A stretch of DNA of 64,000 bases. It comes from Isoperla grammatica. Its lineage: Eukaryota; Arthropoda; Insecta; Plecoptera; Perlodidae. The position numbers were made by a program, and so were the translations under genes. Every line of letters starts with the position of its first letter. Position 1 is the stretch's first letter. Positions 1 to 11,527 of this stretch are shown here, piece after piece. The notes under the pieces are model-generated. The model was not told where the DNA came from, searched no databases, and was given only the letters and a program-made list of their open reading frames with translations. Location of the stretch: positions 20,920,186-20,984,185 of the forward strand of contig OX246738.1 in assembly GCA_945910005.1 (NCBI GenBank), written 5' to 3'.

Positions 1-180
1 TAGCTCGAAGCAAGCCATCCTAAACGCTTATAAAGTTAGAAAACATGATGTGTCACTCATTGTGACAGACACACAACACCCGTCAACAACACAAAACAAA
101 CAGTTGATTATCGTGCCATTTGCGCACCAGCACTGCCAGCCAAAGCACCTCCTCTTCTTGCAGCATGAATTTGGCACGCG

Positions 181-271
181 TGAGTGTGTGCGTGAGTGTG
201 CGTCAGTGTGCATGTGTGTGCATGAATGTGCGTGTGTGAGTGTGCATGAGTGCGTGTGTGCGTATGTGTAA
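181..271. repeat. Cryptic TG-rich simple repeat
   Basis: Imperfect runs of TGTG mixed with GAG and CG steps (tgtgcgtgagtgtgc style). This is a degenerate microsatellite. Short open frames across it are by-products of the repeat. Confidence 0.7.
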
Positions 272-299
272 GTTGTTTTTGTTTTTTGTTTTCTTACAT

Positions 300-440
300 T
301 TCTCTTGTTACTTTAAGTTATAACACTAGTCTAGTGTGACTTGTTTCATTGTATTGTATTTTAAGCTGTAAGTATATTGTATTGCACTAGTGGGTCGCTG
401 ACCCGTTGTCAATAAAGATCCAATCAATCAATCAATCAAT
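300..440 (+). mobile_element. 3' tail of a non-LTR retrotransposon (LINE), fragment
   Basis: A 3'-UTR-like stretch reads tgggtcgctgacccgttgtc, then an AATAAA at 411-416, then five copies of CAAT (421-440) where a poly-A tail would be. A polyadenylation signal directly followed by a short tandem tail is the usual end of CR1/L2/RTE-like LINEs in invertebrates. No reverse transcriptase frame lies upstream within the window, so this is a 5'-truncated copy. The hexamer gggtcg/cgaccc around 391-403 can form a small hairpin (gggtcgctgaccc), as LINE 3' ends often do. The clade is not assigned. Confidence 0.6.
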
Positions 441-870
441 ATTGTTCAATGTAGTAAGGTAACAGTCATCTTTAAAATCGACGATACTTGCCTCCGTGTA
501 ATATTGGCATTGAAAAATATTTGTTACTTCCTTCATTCGCATGGGTTTATGCTTTGAACTGCATGAAATCGAGTTATACACACGGTATATTTGAGGTAAT
601 TCAAGCGATACCCTCTGATCGTAAGTACCTTCGATCAGAGATTCAAATCTTACTTACTAATCATGATGACCTGCCATATCATTTTTAGCCACCAAACACA
701 ATGGCTTTTCACTAGTTAAAAAATTAACGTATTCTTTATTTTTTCCACTGATAAAATATAACAATATACTTCATCTTTTGATGCAAGAGTAAGGAAGTTT
801 CCCATTGAGTCCTTTTTTCAACTTTTCTTTATACATCTTATTATACAATTTCTCTAAAAGGTTCGATTCT
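441..870. other. A+T-rich spacer, nothing recognised
   Basis: Only short open frames with no family resemblance. No repeat structure was seen. Confidence 0.5.
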
Positions 871-874
871 ATAT

Positions 875-1352
875 AGCCTAGATCTTCAGCCCGGGCCCGT
901 ACCGGCCCGTACTGAGTAAGCTTATCAAAGCCTGGGCCCGGCCCGTAAAAGCCCATTCAACTGTTAAAACAACAAATAAATTTTTGTAATATTTGCAAGG
1001 AATACGAACGACAGGGTGGGAATGAAAAGAAAATTCGATGAAACGATATTAGTAACTATTGACAGTGAAAGTATAAGTAACGAGAAGAATTTCAACAAAA
1101 ATTTTGTGACCGAAAGTTTATACTATTTCGGGAAACTAAATGCTTGGTGCTTGGTTTGTTTCAGGAATTTTGGTAAAAGAGCATTAATTTTCTTACATTG
1201 CAGTACAGATTACAAAAAATTACGGAAAAATTAAAAAAGCCCGAAAAAATCCCTCCTCGTTCACTGATAGGTAGGCCCAGGCCCGTCTTAATTAACATAT
1301 CAAGACCCGTGCCCGGCCTGCGGGCGAAGTCCGTACCCGTGCAAACCTCTAG
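875..1352. mobile_element. GC-rich-ended hAT-like remnant
   Basis: A 480-bp A+T-rich core is bounded by two blocks rich in gggcccg: 889-950 (agcccgggcccgtaccggcc) and 1272-1350 (cgggcgaagtccgtacccgt). The outermost bases can be read as TAGATCTTC... on the left and, on the other strand, TAGAGGTTT... on the right. This resembles the TAGAGATG ends of the clearer hAT-type element at 15222-16312, which also has gggcc-rich subtermini. No clean 8-bp target duplication was found, so the call is by resemblance only. Small frames inside it are not credible genes. Confidence 0.4.
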
Positions 1353-1421
1353 CCCAGAGTCCTAGCGGCTGCCTGTCTGAGTGTCTGTGTAGAGAGCGAA
1401 GCTTGCTCGGGAAGCGCTTTT

Positions 1422-1457
1422 GGGGGGGGGGGGGGGGGGGGGGGCGAAGGGGGGGGG
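1422..1457 (+). repeat. Poly-G tract
   Basis: An uninterrupted run of 23 G, then cgaa and a second G run. Tracts like this are often misassembled, so the length is uncertain. It could fold as a G-quadruplex. Confidence 0.85.
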
Positions 1458-1644
1458 AGTACGCAAGGTGGCAGGCGTACGACCATGCAGATTACGTTTC
1501 CCAGGCTGTTTCTAGGATAGCGTACAATTCTGTTGCGGAAAAAATTAACGCATTCATCTACAATCATTGCGAAAAGCTAATATAGACCAACGATGGAAAT
1601 CCATAGTAGCTAATTAAGTAAACAAGTAAAAACAAATCGCTCTG

Positions 1645-1735
1645 GCACCAACAATGGCTTAGCTAGTGGGCTTATTCCTGCTTCCAAATTCCAATGCAGA
1701 AGGTGCAGGGTTTGATTCCCGGTTCACGTTACATT
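1645..1735 (+). mobile_element. tRNA-derived SINE head
   Basis: An RNA polymerase III type-2 promoter can be read. The A box is tggcttagctagtggg (1655-1670) and the B box is gggtttgattccc (1708-1720), at tRNA-like spacing. The cloverleaf is not intact and the sequence runs through a T-rich linker straight into the (TATC)n array. This fits a SINE whose 3' tail seeded a microsatellite. Confidence 0.6.
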
Positions 1736-1764
1736 TTTGTAAATTTCTTTATTTTATTTATTTT

Positions 1765-2090
<326 letters not shown>

Positions 2091-2125
2091 TACCTATAAA
2101 TTTACATTTTTAGATAATCATATCT

Positions 2126-3335
2126 CTTTAACCCCATTGAAACGCGTAAAAATTGCAATAGAAATAGAATTAGTTATTGTAAATCGAATGAAACAATTTT
2201 CCAATCTTTAACTCTAAAAACTCATTGAGATAGCGCCCATAAAATGGTCGACAAATTGGGAGTCAGTGTGGCTGAACGCGTCAGGCTCGCTTTCGTTGCA
2301 TGTGCGGATTCAATAGCCCATACAAATACAAATCGATTGCGACCTTCTTCGATGAATTCCGAGGAATAACTGGTTGAGTATTGATCGATTAAATCGAATG
2401 TCTATTGTTAAAGATTTACATTATTTCGGTAGTTATTTTCCTTTGTCGCACCCCATTGAAACGCGTGCAAATTTTTTTCGAAATAGAATTCGTTATTCTA
2501 AAGCGAATGAAAGAAGGTTTCAATCTTAAGTTCTCAAACTCCTTGAGATAGAGCCTTTAATATGGTCGACCAATAAGAAGTCAGTGTGGTTGAACGCGTC
2601 GCACTCGCTCTCGTTGTATGTACGGATCCAATAGCCCTTACAATTACAAATCGATTGCAAATTTTTGTTTAACTCCCGATGAATAACTGGCTGAGTTATA
2701 TGATCGATTTAATCGAATATCTATTAGTTGCAAAATTAACATTTTTCGGTAAGTATTTTTCTTTGTCTCACACCATTGACACGCTTCATTGTTGTCGAAA
2801 TAGAATTCGTTGTTGTAAATCCAATGGAGCCAGTTTTAACAATGTATCTCTAACACTCGTTGAGATAGCGCCCATAATATGTTCGACCAATTAGGAGTCT
2901 GTATGGTTGAACGCGTCAGGCTCGCTCTCGTTGTATAAACGGATCCAATAGCTCTTACAATTACAAATCGATTGCAAATTTCCGTTTAACTCCCGATGAA
3001 TAACTGGCTGAGCTATGATCGATTTTAACTTATGTCTATTTGTTTAAAATTTACATTCTTTCGGCAAGCATTTCCCTTTGTCTCATCCAAATTTTTAGCG
3101 AAATAGAATTCTTTATTCTAAATCGAATGTAACAAGATTTCAATCTCTAACTCTAAATCTTATTGTGATAGAGCCCATAATATGTTTGACCAATTAGGAG
3201 TCGGTGTGGCTGAACGCGTCACGCTCGCTTTCGTTGCATGTGTGGATCCAATAGCCCTTACAAATACAAATCGATTGCGACCTTTCGTTTAACTCTGGAT
3301 GAATAACTGGTCGAGTTATGATCGATTTTATACAC
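2126..3335 (+). repeat. Tandem ~317-bp monomers with tRNA-like core (about 3.9 copies)
   Basis: Four diverged monomers are anchored by tg(t/a)gg(c/t)tgaacgcgtc at about 2267, 2584, 2901 and 3205, giving spacings of about 317, 317 and 304 bp. Each has, in order: ccattgaaacgcg, a gaaatagaatt block, gttgagatag, the anchor, cgga(t)tccaatagcc(c/t)ta, caaatcgattgc, and gatgaataactgg. The anchor resembles a tRNA A box, and ggattcaatagccc about 35 bp on resembles a weak B box. The monomer may therefore derive from a tandemly amplified tRNA-SINE. The tRNA link is an inference; the tandem structure is direct. Confidence 0.85.
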
Positions 3336-3594
3336 GTAAATTTCCTCAGACGAGAATAATATTTTGGTTTGAAAACACAGCTCAAGGGTCGGGGTAGGCA
3401 AGTAATAGGTTGAGTAGCTTCTTATGACAATATCATTCCAATACATACGGCTATATCTCCCGATTGGAAGCACGGATCGGACTGATTTTGCAAAATCGTA
3501 CAGAGTGAGTGAATTCGGTTACAGACATGTTTTCATTTTCTCTCTAGCAAGAATAATTTTAATACAATTAATTGTTAAAATGAATACATTAGCT

Positions 3595-4157
3595 GCTCGT
3601 TGACGGGCGTACCAAGAGGGTGAGATCAAAATGTTTCAAACAAAACCATGCCCAATTTAAGACATCACCAAGTGTATTTAGTTTGTACAACGCCAAAAAC
3701 GACGCCTCGACCCCTAGCGTCGTGGCGTCCCGGCGATTTCTATCGGAAATCATTTGTTTTTACTACAATTACATCGACGGTTGTAGGTAGATAACGAATG
3801 TGAAAACCGTTTTTGAATCGGACTTACCGTTGCACTATAATGAAAATGAACAGGTTTGGAATTGAGAAATTCTAGCAACCCGTTAACGAACGTACCGAGA
3901 GGTTTAGAAAAAAATGTTTCAAACAAAACCATTCCCAATTAAGTACATCACTAGGTGTATTTAGTTTTCGCAACGCCAAAAACGACGCCTCGACCCCTAG
4001 CATCGTAACGTCCCAGCGATTTCGATGAAAATCATTTTATGTAACTGCAATTACATCGGCGATGGTGTGAGGATAACGAATGTAAAACCGTTTATACATC
4101 GGACGAACCTTTGCACTACAATGAAAATAAACAGGTTTAAAATTGAGAAATTTTAGT
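3595..4157 (+). repeat. Two tandem 283-bp units
   Basis: The segments starting at about 3597 and 3880 share aaaatgtttcaaacaaaacc, aacgccaaaaacgacgcctc (3689 and 3972, offset 283), aaaccgttt...atcgga, and aacaggttt.aattgagaaatt. Divergence is modest with small indels. No coding frame is maintained. It may be a second minor satellite next to the 317-bp array. Confidence 0.85.
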
Positions 4158-4159
4158 TA

Positions 4160-5225
4160 ACGTAATACTGTATCAGACAGTCGCTCCATCGACGCCCGAT
4201 GTATGTACTTGTACGTCCATATTGGTTGTGGTACATTAAATATAGATATTATTCAAACTACATGCCCACGTTAATTCTCTGAATGTGAGAAATCGATACC
4301 TGTAGTCTAGTCTTGGTTTGTTTGTTTGTTTGTAATTGACACCTCAAAGACGCAATTGTTTTAGTACAGAAATTGTTATGTGGTAATTTTATAAAATAAT
4401 AGTTTTATTTAAAAGTGAACAGCTAGTTGCATTTTAGTTCACATGAGTCCATCTGTTATTAGAGGTGTTTCGATCGTAGTTCGCGACCGACTCGAACTTT
4501 CTGTCGGTTTGTCGGCAAGGTTACTCAAGGTCACACCCAATGAGTTGCTTGAAATGTTGTCTCTAAGCTCGAGGTACGTGTGTGTATTGTGTGAAAATCA
4601 CCATTACTCGATATTCTGGGGACTTAAATCGTATCGCTGTGCTATTTTTAGAACCAGTGTTGAGACATTTCTTTCGCCACGTTGCAATGCATTTAAAAGG
4701 ATAATTGAACTCCGACTTGGCTAGCTCGAGTCAGTTTCTAAATACCGTGTGTATTACACACTAACTCTCTATACGGGGACCTTTCACACATACACACTCG
4801 GACGATACAAAAGGTTAAAAGTAAGCAGTAGTTAGTTGAGAGAGATTGATTAATGGATTGGTTGATTGACTGATTGGTTGCTTGATCGAGTAATTCATTA
4901 AAGGTCCTTATTAAGACGTCATTAAGCCAGTTGGGCGTTATAAGTAAAGATAATGAGAAATGGTGTCATAAAAATCCGAATTTTGTTTGTTTTGAAAAAT
5001 ACAAATTTCGCGTTTTTCGTTATCACCATTTTGCACTGCCTCTAGTTATAAGTACAAATTAGTGATGTTTTAATCTTAAAAACTTACAACTTACACACTA
5101 ACAAAATTCTATTCTATTTTCTATTCCATTCGTTCATCATGCCCATTGACTATATTTATTTTCAGCTGGCAATAAGGGTAGCGCAGTCACACTTATAGAA
5201 TCAGTGCACTCCGCCATAATTGGTT
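4160..5225. other. A+T-rich spacer with short simple repeats
   Basis: Holds a small tttg repeat (4312-4332) and an attgattgg-type run (4845-4888). The longest frame (93 codons, 4443-4724, + strand) has no recognisable domain and no codon signal I would trust. Confidence 0.4.
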
Positions 5226-5234
5226 TATCCTACT

Positions 5235-5312
5235 AATTGATTGGTTGATTGATATTTGGGCTTAACGTCTCATATTTTTGCAACGAGGCTAATCGAGACA
5301 ATGAGTGGGTGA
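5235..5312 (-). mobile_element. SINE tail-domain fragment
   Basis: Reads gattggttgattgatatttg then ggcttaacgtctcatatttttg then gcaacgaggctaatcgagac. A gattg-type tail followed by (g)gttaacgtc(t/c)ca is the reverse complement of the 3' region of a widespread invertebrate tRNA-SINE type. The core gcaacg.ggctaatcg recurs at 59299, which supports an interspersed repeat. The orientation is inferred from the tail. Confidence 0.45.
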
Positions 5313-6607
5313 ATTATGAAGATAATGGGAGGATGTTAAGAGGTAAAGGGCCAGTTTGACTTTAAAAATAATATTTATGAATTTTTGAATAGTATAAATC
5401 TAAATTGTCATGATGATCATCCTTTATTGCTTCAGGATCACATAACCGAGGCATAAATAGGCTTCTGGAGCACTAAAGTAGCGTCGGAAAGATAACAAGT
5501 GGATAATTTCAGAAAATGACAAAAGCCATGTCGGAACTCCAAAAAATTATCAAACAACAAATTTTGATTTTTTAAGCTGATGGATGTTTAGTGTAATTAT
5601 TTTGGAAGCTATTCACTTATTCACTGGTTTGGTAGTCTGGACTGAATGTTTAACTAAGGTTTTCCTCAATCAATTAAATAGAGAATCTTTTGATTGATTT
5701 TATCGAATGACCTTCCCCCCTAACACAATTCTTCTACCATATCCATATATTCTTCCACCATATTTATATGAACAATATAGTGAACAATTTCCAACACATT
5801 CCTAGATAGCTGTTATTTTATCAAACGTTTATGCTCTGTTTAGAGTAAGAAACAATGCAATTTCTAATGAGATCTTTTTATCATATCTGGCTTAAATAAT
5901 AATAGATTGAATTTTGTTTATAAGAATTTGAAAGATCATGCCTAATTGTGCTACTTACCCCCTTCTATCGTTTAATTACCTCTAGTCACATCGATCCACC
6001 CTTTGAGACAAATGGTTTACATTTTTCAGATACCATGCTACAAAAAATATGATTTGATGTAAATGTTTATAGGGAAAATGAAAATTGATTATCTACGCTA
6101 AACCGACGAGGATATTCATTCGCAACGTCGTATCCTTTGGGGAAAGGGACTTAATAAGTTAATTTTAAAGGTTAAGGAGTTAAGAAAGTGGGCAAAACAC
6201 AAAACCTCTACGAGTTTTTGATGTTGCGCCTGGCTTCACCGAAACATTGTTATTCCGCATGATAAAACATTTGATAATAATTGCAATTTGAAAAATGAAA
6301 AAAAAAAACAAATGCAAGCAATTATGGTTTTCACGTCATCATTTAAATTTGATGCAGAAAATTTCTAATTTGTTGATAGGATGAGGAAACTGTGTGGTTA
6401 TTAAGCGAGCGAAGCGAGCGTCTTCATTACACTTTAATTGCACTGGTTGTGTTTGATTGTTTTTTTTTTTTATATATATATGTCTCGCGATAGCAGTCGA
6501 ACGGAAAGTCCAATCAAGTTGAAATTTGGATCATCTACAAGCCTCGATCTGGATTGAAGGTGTGTAGTTTTGTGGGAAATTATTTCGAAAACTTACAATG
6601 TTACACC
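5313..6607. other. Spacer with a possible old repeat
   Basis: Mostly unique A+T-rich sequence. At 6404-6422 there is a GCGAGCGAAGCGAGCG palindromic string. At 6469-6600 a T tract and TATA run lead into cgatagcagtcgaacggaaa, which reads like an old transposon piece. I could not name it. Confidence 0.35.
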
Positions 6608-6828
6608 ATGGTAACAAGGTGGTGGAGAGGGGGGGGGGGGGTCCCCACCGAGTGTGTTCGAAAAATAATCACACCACTTTCTTATATGATTGGTTGTTAT
6701 TTGCTGTTGTGATGTAAGCCGATAACAATCTAACAGATGTGTACTATCTGCTATAATATTTGCATGTTATGAATTTTTGCACTCTGTACTGTCTCCACTC
6801 TACAGTCTACACGAACAATAAAAACACA

Positions 6829-9782
6829 TAGACGGAGAGCCAGCAACATAAAAGCTCCCCTCATAAGGTACATATGTTTTGACTATTGGAATAGGAGCGG
6901 AAAAACTACTCTACTAACAAAACGCGCGTCTTACTCCTCAACGTGGGGGCTTTTAGACCCCACAGGGGGCCAAAAAAGCCGAAAAAAGGCCCAAGTTCCC
7001 CTCATAAGGTACATGGAAGGTCTCGATGGCAAATGAACCGGAAATGTTAGTACAAATAGAAAATACTGAGTCAGACGGGCTGAGTGGGGGCTTTACCCGA
7101 GTCAGACGCCCTCAAAAAGGGCCCAAAAAGGCCAAGGTTCCCCTCATAAGGTACATGGATGAAGTAAACGCCATTTTGTAGAGATAAGTGTCCCAAATAC
7201 GAATTCGAAGAGTAACACGGTATATTAGGGGGCGTTTACCGATCAGACGCAATTTTACCCAAAAAGGGCCATTTTTTATTTATGCACATGCATGCGCTTA
7301 AACACTCAAATCATATCCGGAAATGTCTTTAGACGTAGCAAAACATACATTTTAAAGAAATTTTGGGTTATTGTCCTCGCCAGGAAAGGGGCCCAAAAAG
7401 GCCAAGGTTCCCCTCAAAAGGTACATGGATGGAGTAAACGCCATTTTGTAGAGATAAGTGTCCCAAATAGGAATTCGAAGACTAAGACGGGATATTACGG
7501 GGCGTTTACCGATCAGACGCCATTTTACCCAAAAAGGGCCATTTTTTATTTACGCACATGCATGCGCTTAAACACTCAAATCATATCCGGAAATGTCTCG
7601 AGACGTAGAAAAACATCCATTTTAAAGAAATTTTGGGTTATTGTCCTCGCCAGACGCCCTCAAAAGGGGCCCAAAAAGACCAAGGTTCCCCTCATAAGGT
7701 ACATGGATGGAGTAAACGCCATTTTGTAGAGATAAGTGTCCCAAATAGGAATTCGAAGAGTAAGACGGGATATTAGGGGGCGTTTACCGATCAGACTTCA
7801 TTTTGTCCAAAAAGGGCCACTTTTTATTTTCACACGTGCATGCGCTTGAACACCCAAAACATATCCTTAAATGCCCCTAGAGGTGAATACATTTCAAAGA
7901 TATTGTGTACGCCCGGACGCATCACCGCTGGGGGGTATCACATCCACAAACATATTATTATGATCCATCCACATAGCAACTTACTCTCCAGAAGGAAGTG
8001 GATGGGATCGAGGCTGTGGGGGCGTCTGGCGAGGACATCACACAATATCTTTGAAATGTATTCACCTCTAGGGGCATTTAAGGATATGTTTTGGGTGTTA
8101 AAGCGCGTGCACTTGTGAAAATAAAAAGTGGCCCTTTTTGGACAAAATGGCGTCTGATCGGTAAACACCCCCTAATATCCCGTCTTACTCTTGGAATTCC
8201 TACTTGGGACCCTTATCTCTACATAATGGCGTTTACTCCATCCATGTACCTTTTGAGGGGAACCTTGGCCTTTTTTGCCCCTTTCCTGGCGAGGACAATA
8301 ACCCAAAATTTCTTTAAAATGTATGTTTTTCTACGTCTAGAGACATTTCCGGATATGATTTGAGTGTTTAAGCGCATGCATGTGCGTAAATAAAAAATGG
8401 CCCTTTTTGGGTAAAATGGCGTCTGATCGGTAAACGCCCCCTATTATCCCGTCTTACTCTTCGAATTCCTATTTGGGACACTTATCTCTACAAAATGGCG
8501 TTTACTCTATCCATGTACCTTATGAGGGGAACCTTGGCCTTTTTGGGCCCCTTTTGAGGGCGTCTGGCGAGGACAATAACCCAAAACTTCTTTAAAATAG
8601 ATGTTTTTCTACGTCTAGAGACATTTCCGGATAGGATATAGGGTTTAAGCGCATGCATGTGCGTAAATAAAAAATGGCCCTTTTTGGGTAAAATGGCGTC
8701 TGATCGGTAAACGCCCCCTAAAATCCCGTCTTACTCTTCGAATTCCTATTTGGGACACTTATCTCTACAAAATGGCGTTTACTCCATCCATGTACCTTAT
8801 GAGGGGAACCTTGGCCTTTTTGGGCCCTTTTTGAGGGCGTCTGACTCGGGTAAAGCCCCCACTCAGCCCGTCTGACTCAGTATCTACATAATGGCGTTTA
8901 CTCCATCCATGTACCTTTTGAGGGGAACCTTGGCCTTTTTTGCCCCTTTCCTGGCGAGGACAATAACCCAAAATTTCTTTAAAATGTATGTTTTTCTACG
9001 TCTAGAGACATTTCCGGATATGATTTGAGTGTTTAAGCGCATGCATGTGCGTAAATAAAAAATGGCCCTTTTTGGGTAAAATGGCGTCTGATCGGTAAAC
9101 GCCCCCTATTATCCCGTCTTACTCTTCGAATTCCTATTTGGGACACTTATCTCTACAAAATGGCGTTTACTCTATCCATGTACCTTATGAGGGGAACCTT
9201 GGCCTTTTTGGGCCCCTTTTGAGGGCGTCTGGCGAGGACAATAACCCAAAACTTCTTTAAAATAGATGTTTTTCTACGTCTAGAGACATTTCCGGATAGG
9301 ATATAGGGTTTAAGCGCATGCATGTGCGTAAATAAAAAATGGCCCTTTTTGGGTAAAATGGCGTCTGATCGGTAAACGCCCCCTAAAATCCCGTCTTACT
9401 CTTCGAATTCCTATTTGGGACACTTATCTCTACAAAATGGCGTTTACTCCATCCATGTACCTTATGAGGGGAACCTTGGCCTTTTTGGGCCCTTTTTGAG
9501 GGCGTCTGACTCGGGTAAAGCCCCCACTCAGCCCGTCTGACTCAGTATTTTCTATTTGTACTAACATTTCCGGTTCATTTGCCGTCGAGACCTACCATGT
9601 ACCTTATGAGGGGAACTTGGGCCTTTTTTCGGCTTTTTTGGCCCCCTGTGGGGCCTAAAAGCCCCCACGTTGAGGAGTAAGACGCGCGTTTTGTTAGTAG
9701 AGTAGTTTTTCCGCTCCTATTCCAATAGTCAAAACATATGTACCTTATGAGGGGAGCTTTTATGTTGCTGGCTCTTGGACTA
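6829..9782. mobile_element. 2.95-kb foldback DNA transposon, non-autonomous
   Basis: The two halves are near-complete reverse complements. The ends are tagacggagagccagcaaca on the left and, read on the other strand, tagtccaagagccagcaaca on the right. Each arm holds about three ~270-278-bp internal units with the order: gtacatggat, gtaaacgccattttgtagag, gaattcgaagagtaagacgg, gcgtttaccgatcagacgcc, gcacatgcatgcgcttaaac, catatccggaaatgtct. The non-palindromic centre is roughly 7911-8040. The flanks share ACA (6826-6828 and 9783-9785), and removing element plus one ACA restores the empty site seen near 17005-17020, so a 3-bp target duplication fits best (5-bp ACACA is also possible). There is no transposase frame. 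The open frames inside are repeat units read through. Confidence 0.85.
8221..9545 (+). repeat. 665-bp direct duplication inside the right arm of the foldback element
   Basis: Bases 8221-8880 and 8886-9545 appear identical by eye at a constant offset of 665, including private variants such as ggataggatatagggttt and the actctatcc variant. The left arm has no matching extra copy. The junction (ctcag then tatctaca) has only a few bases of microhomology. Either a very recent duplication by slippage or unequal crossing-over, or an assembly artefact. Confidence 0.9.
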
Positions 9783-9974
9783 ACACACCTATATTATTCG
9801 TGCAATGTATAGGCGGACGGCTGTCTTATTTCCTGTAAGTTTTAGATGTCTGCTATTTCTTTACTTTGTGCTCGGAAAATAAGAGTTGTATTAAATATGT
9901 TTAATAATATTAATGTACTTGTACTACTAGTATTTTTTTTGATGTCACAAAAATACAAAAAGTAGAAGCAGAAA

Positions 9975-10238
9975 CAGTGGCGGATCTAGACTTCAGTATT
10001 TTCTGGGAGGTAGGATACTTGTGTTGATGATGTAAAATAATGGGACGGGGGAAACAGCCACAGGCGAAAGAAAAATTCTGTGAAATTCACTGCACAAGTT
10101 CCCGGAAAATGACAAGATTAATTAAATATTCATTCAAAAGAAATTTCGAGTGTTGATGTTTGTAGGTACTAAACTAAAACCATTATACATTTGAGTTGTT
10201 GCGGGGGGTGGGGGATGGGGGGCGCGATCCGCTATTAA
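9975..10238. mobile_element. hAT-like remnant shared by both segment copies
   Basis: The left end cagtggcggatctaga (also at 17205) and the right end gcgatccgctatta (opposite strand: taatagcggatcgc) form an imperfect inverted pair. CAGTGGCG-type ends next to G/C runs are common in hAT elements. No clear 8-bp duplication. Because it sits in both copies of the 1.6-kb segment, it predates the duplication. Confidence 0.35.
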
Positions 10239-10320
10239 CCCTTTGTATCAGTGACGTAGATGGTTTAATGATTATGGACCTTTGGTAGGACAATCATGGA
10301 TGGGAAGTGGCGTAGAGCAG

Positions 10321-10370
10321 TCCCCGTTCCCCCCCCCCCCTCCTACTCCCCCCAAAAAAACACCCTGTGA
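10321..10370 (+). repeat. C-rich tract next to a CAGTGGCG-like end
   Basis: A C run with an adjacent gaagtggcgtagagcagtcc. The counterpart at 17490-17560 reads cagtggcgtggcgcaaagtc then a C run. May be the edge of another old hAT-type insertion shared by both segment copies. Confidence 0.35.
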
Positions 10371-11137
10371 CAAATTACAAAAAGTCATAAAAATTACACT
10401 GCTTTTTAAAAATGAATTATTTGTTACATTATTCCTCGAAAGTAGACGCAGAAAGGTTTCTCATCGCTCCAAAGTGTAAATATAACGTGACCTTGACGCG
10501 ACAGTGTGCTTATTGCTTGCCACGTGCGGGCATACACACAGAGGTAAATTTTTAGCAGATTCTGGGGACTGGGGTGGCGTCAGTCGGAAATCCGCGTTCT
10601 TTGTCCATTAGTCGTGTTTTAGCAGTCTATCACAAAGGTCGTGCTTTGCTCTCCGTACTTTCAGTGATATCTATCGAATAACTACATTATAGGCCTTTTT
10701 CTTGTGTTAGTGAACTGTGTAGTGTGTGTCGTGAGTTGTATTAGTTGTGTAGTGTAGATTGTAAGCGTAGACATACATGAAGAAGCGTAGAGGCCGATAA
10801 GGTAAGACGCATGTCTTTGGTACTGTGGGAGTTAATTACCAGTCAAGAAGAAACTGATCTCAAATGATATTTCGCCAACAAATCCACCATATTATTGTCG
10901 GCACGGTGATTCTAGTGTATTGGCACAGGGCGGCGACTTCGGGGGTGCAGAAAAGCTAAATCCCCTACGACAAATATTTGTGTGGGGTGGGATCATATCA
11001 GCCTAGCTTATACCCACCCCGGTAGCGTAATCAGGAGATTCATGAGAGCCTCATACCTCATACTCTCAAGCTTTCAGCCAGTACATCCTAGCGCAAGGTT
11101 TAATAATTCGGACTGTCGAGACGCTTTGGGAATTGAT

Positions 11138-11527
11138 CAGGGGTTAATTTGAGCCGGAACGCACCGGAACGCAGTTCCGATTCCTTTTCCGAAACCAGAA
11201 TGCGCGTTCCGGTATTATTTCGTAACGTAGGTTACTCCTTAAAAACTCGTGAATTAATTCGTATCTCTGAAAATTTCACAAATATATATTTTTTTTTTGT
11301 ATGAATGCAAGTTATTCAAGTTTATGAATTACCCCTAGGTAGCCAGACCCAAATACAACTCAATAACCTTCTGACTGACCACCGACACTAAACAGATAAC
11401 TAATTAATAATTACATATTATATTATCTGTGTTCCTAATGTATAAATGTGGGCGGGGTTGGTGCCAAATTATATTTGACGAACAAAATATGCGTTCCGGT
11501 TCGTATTCAATTAAAAATTAACCCCTG
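11138..11527. mobile_element. 390-bp non-autonomous hAT-type element
   Basis: The ends are CAGGGGTTAATTT on both strands (11138-11150, and the reverse complement at 11515-11527). They are followed by ccggaacgcaccggaacgca on the left and aaccggaacgcat on the opposite strand at the right. The flanking octamers are gaattgat (11130-11137) and gtattgat (11528-11535), 7 of 8 matching. An 8-bp target duplication with a CAGGGG start is typical of the hAT superfamily. There is no transposase frame. Confidence 0.75.

Noticed and set aside
4443..4724. 93-codon frame as a gene
   Set aside because: No domain, no repeat relation and no splice context; length is within chance for this composition.
7292..8971. 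145-, 92- and 90-codon frames
   Set aside because: They lie in the repeated arms of the foldback element, and each frame is repeated and antiparallel to itself. No transposase motif.
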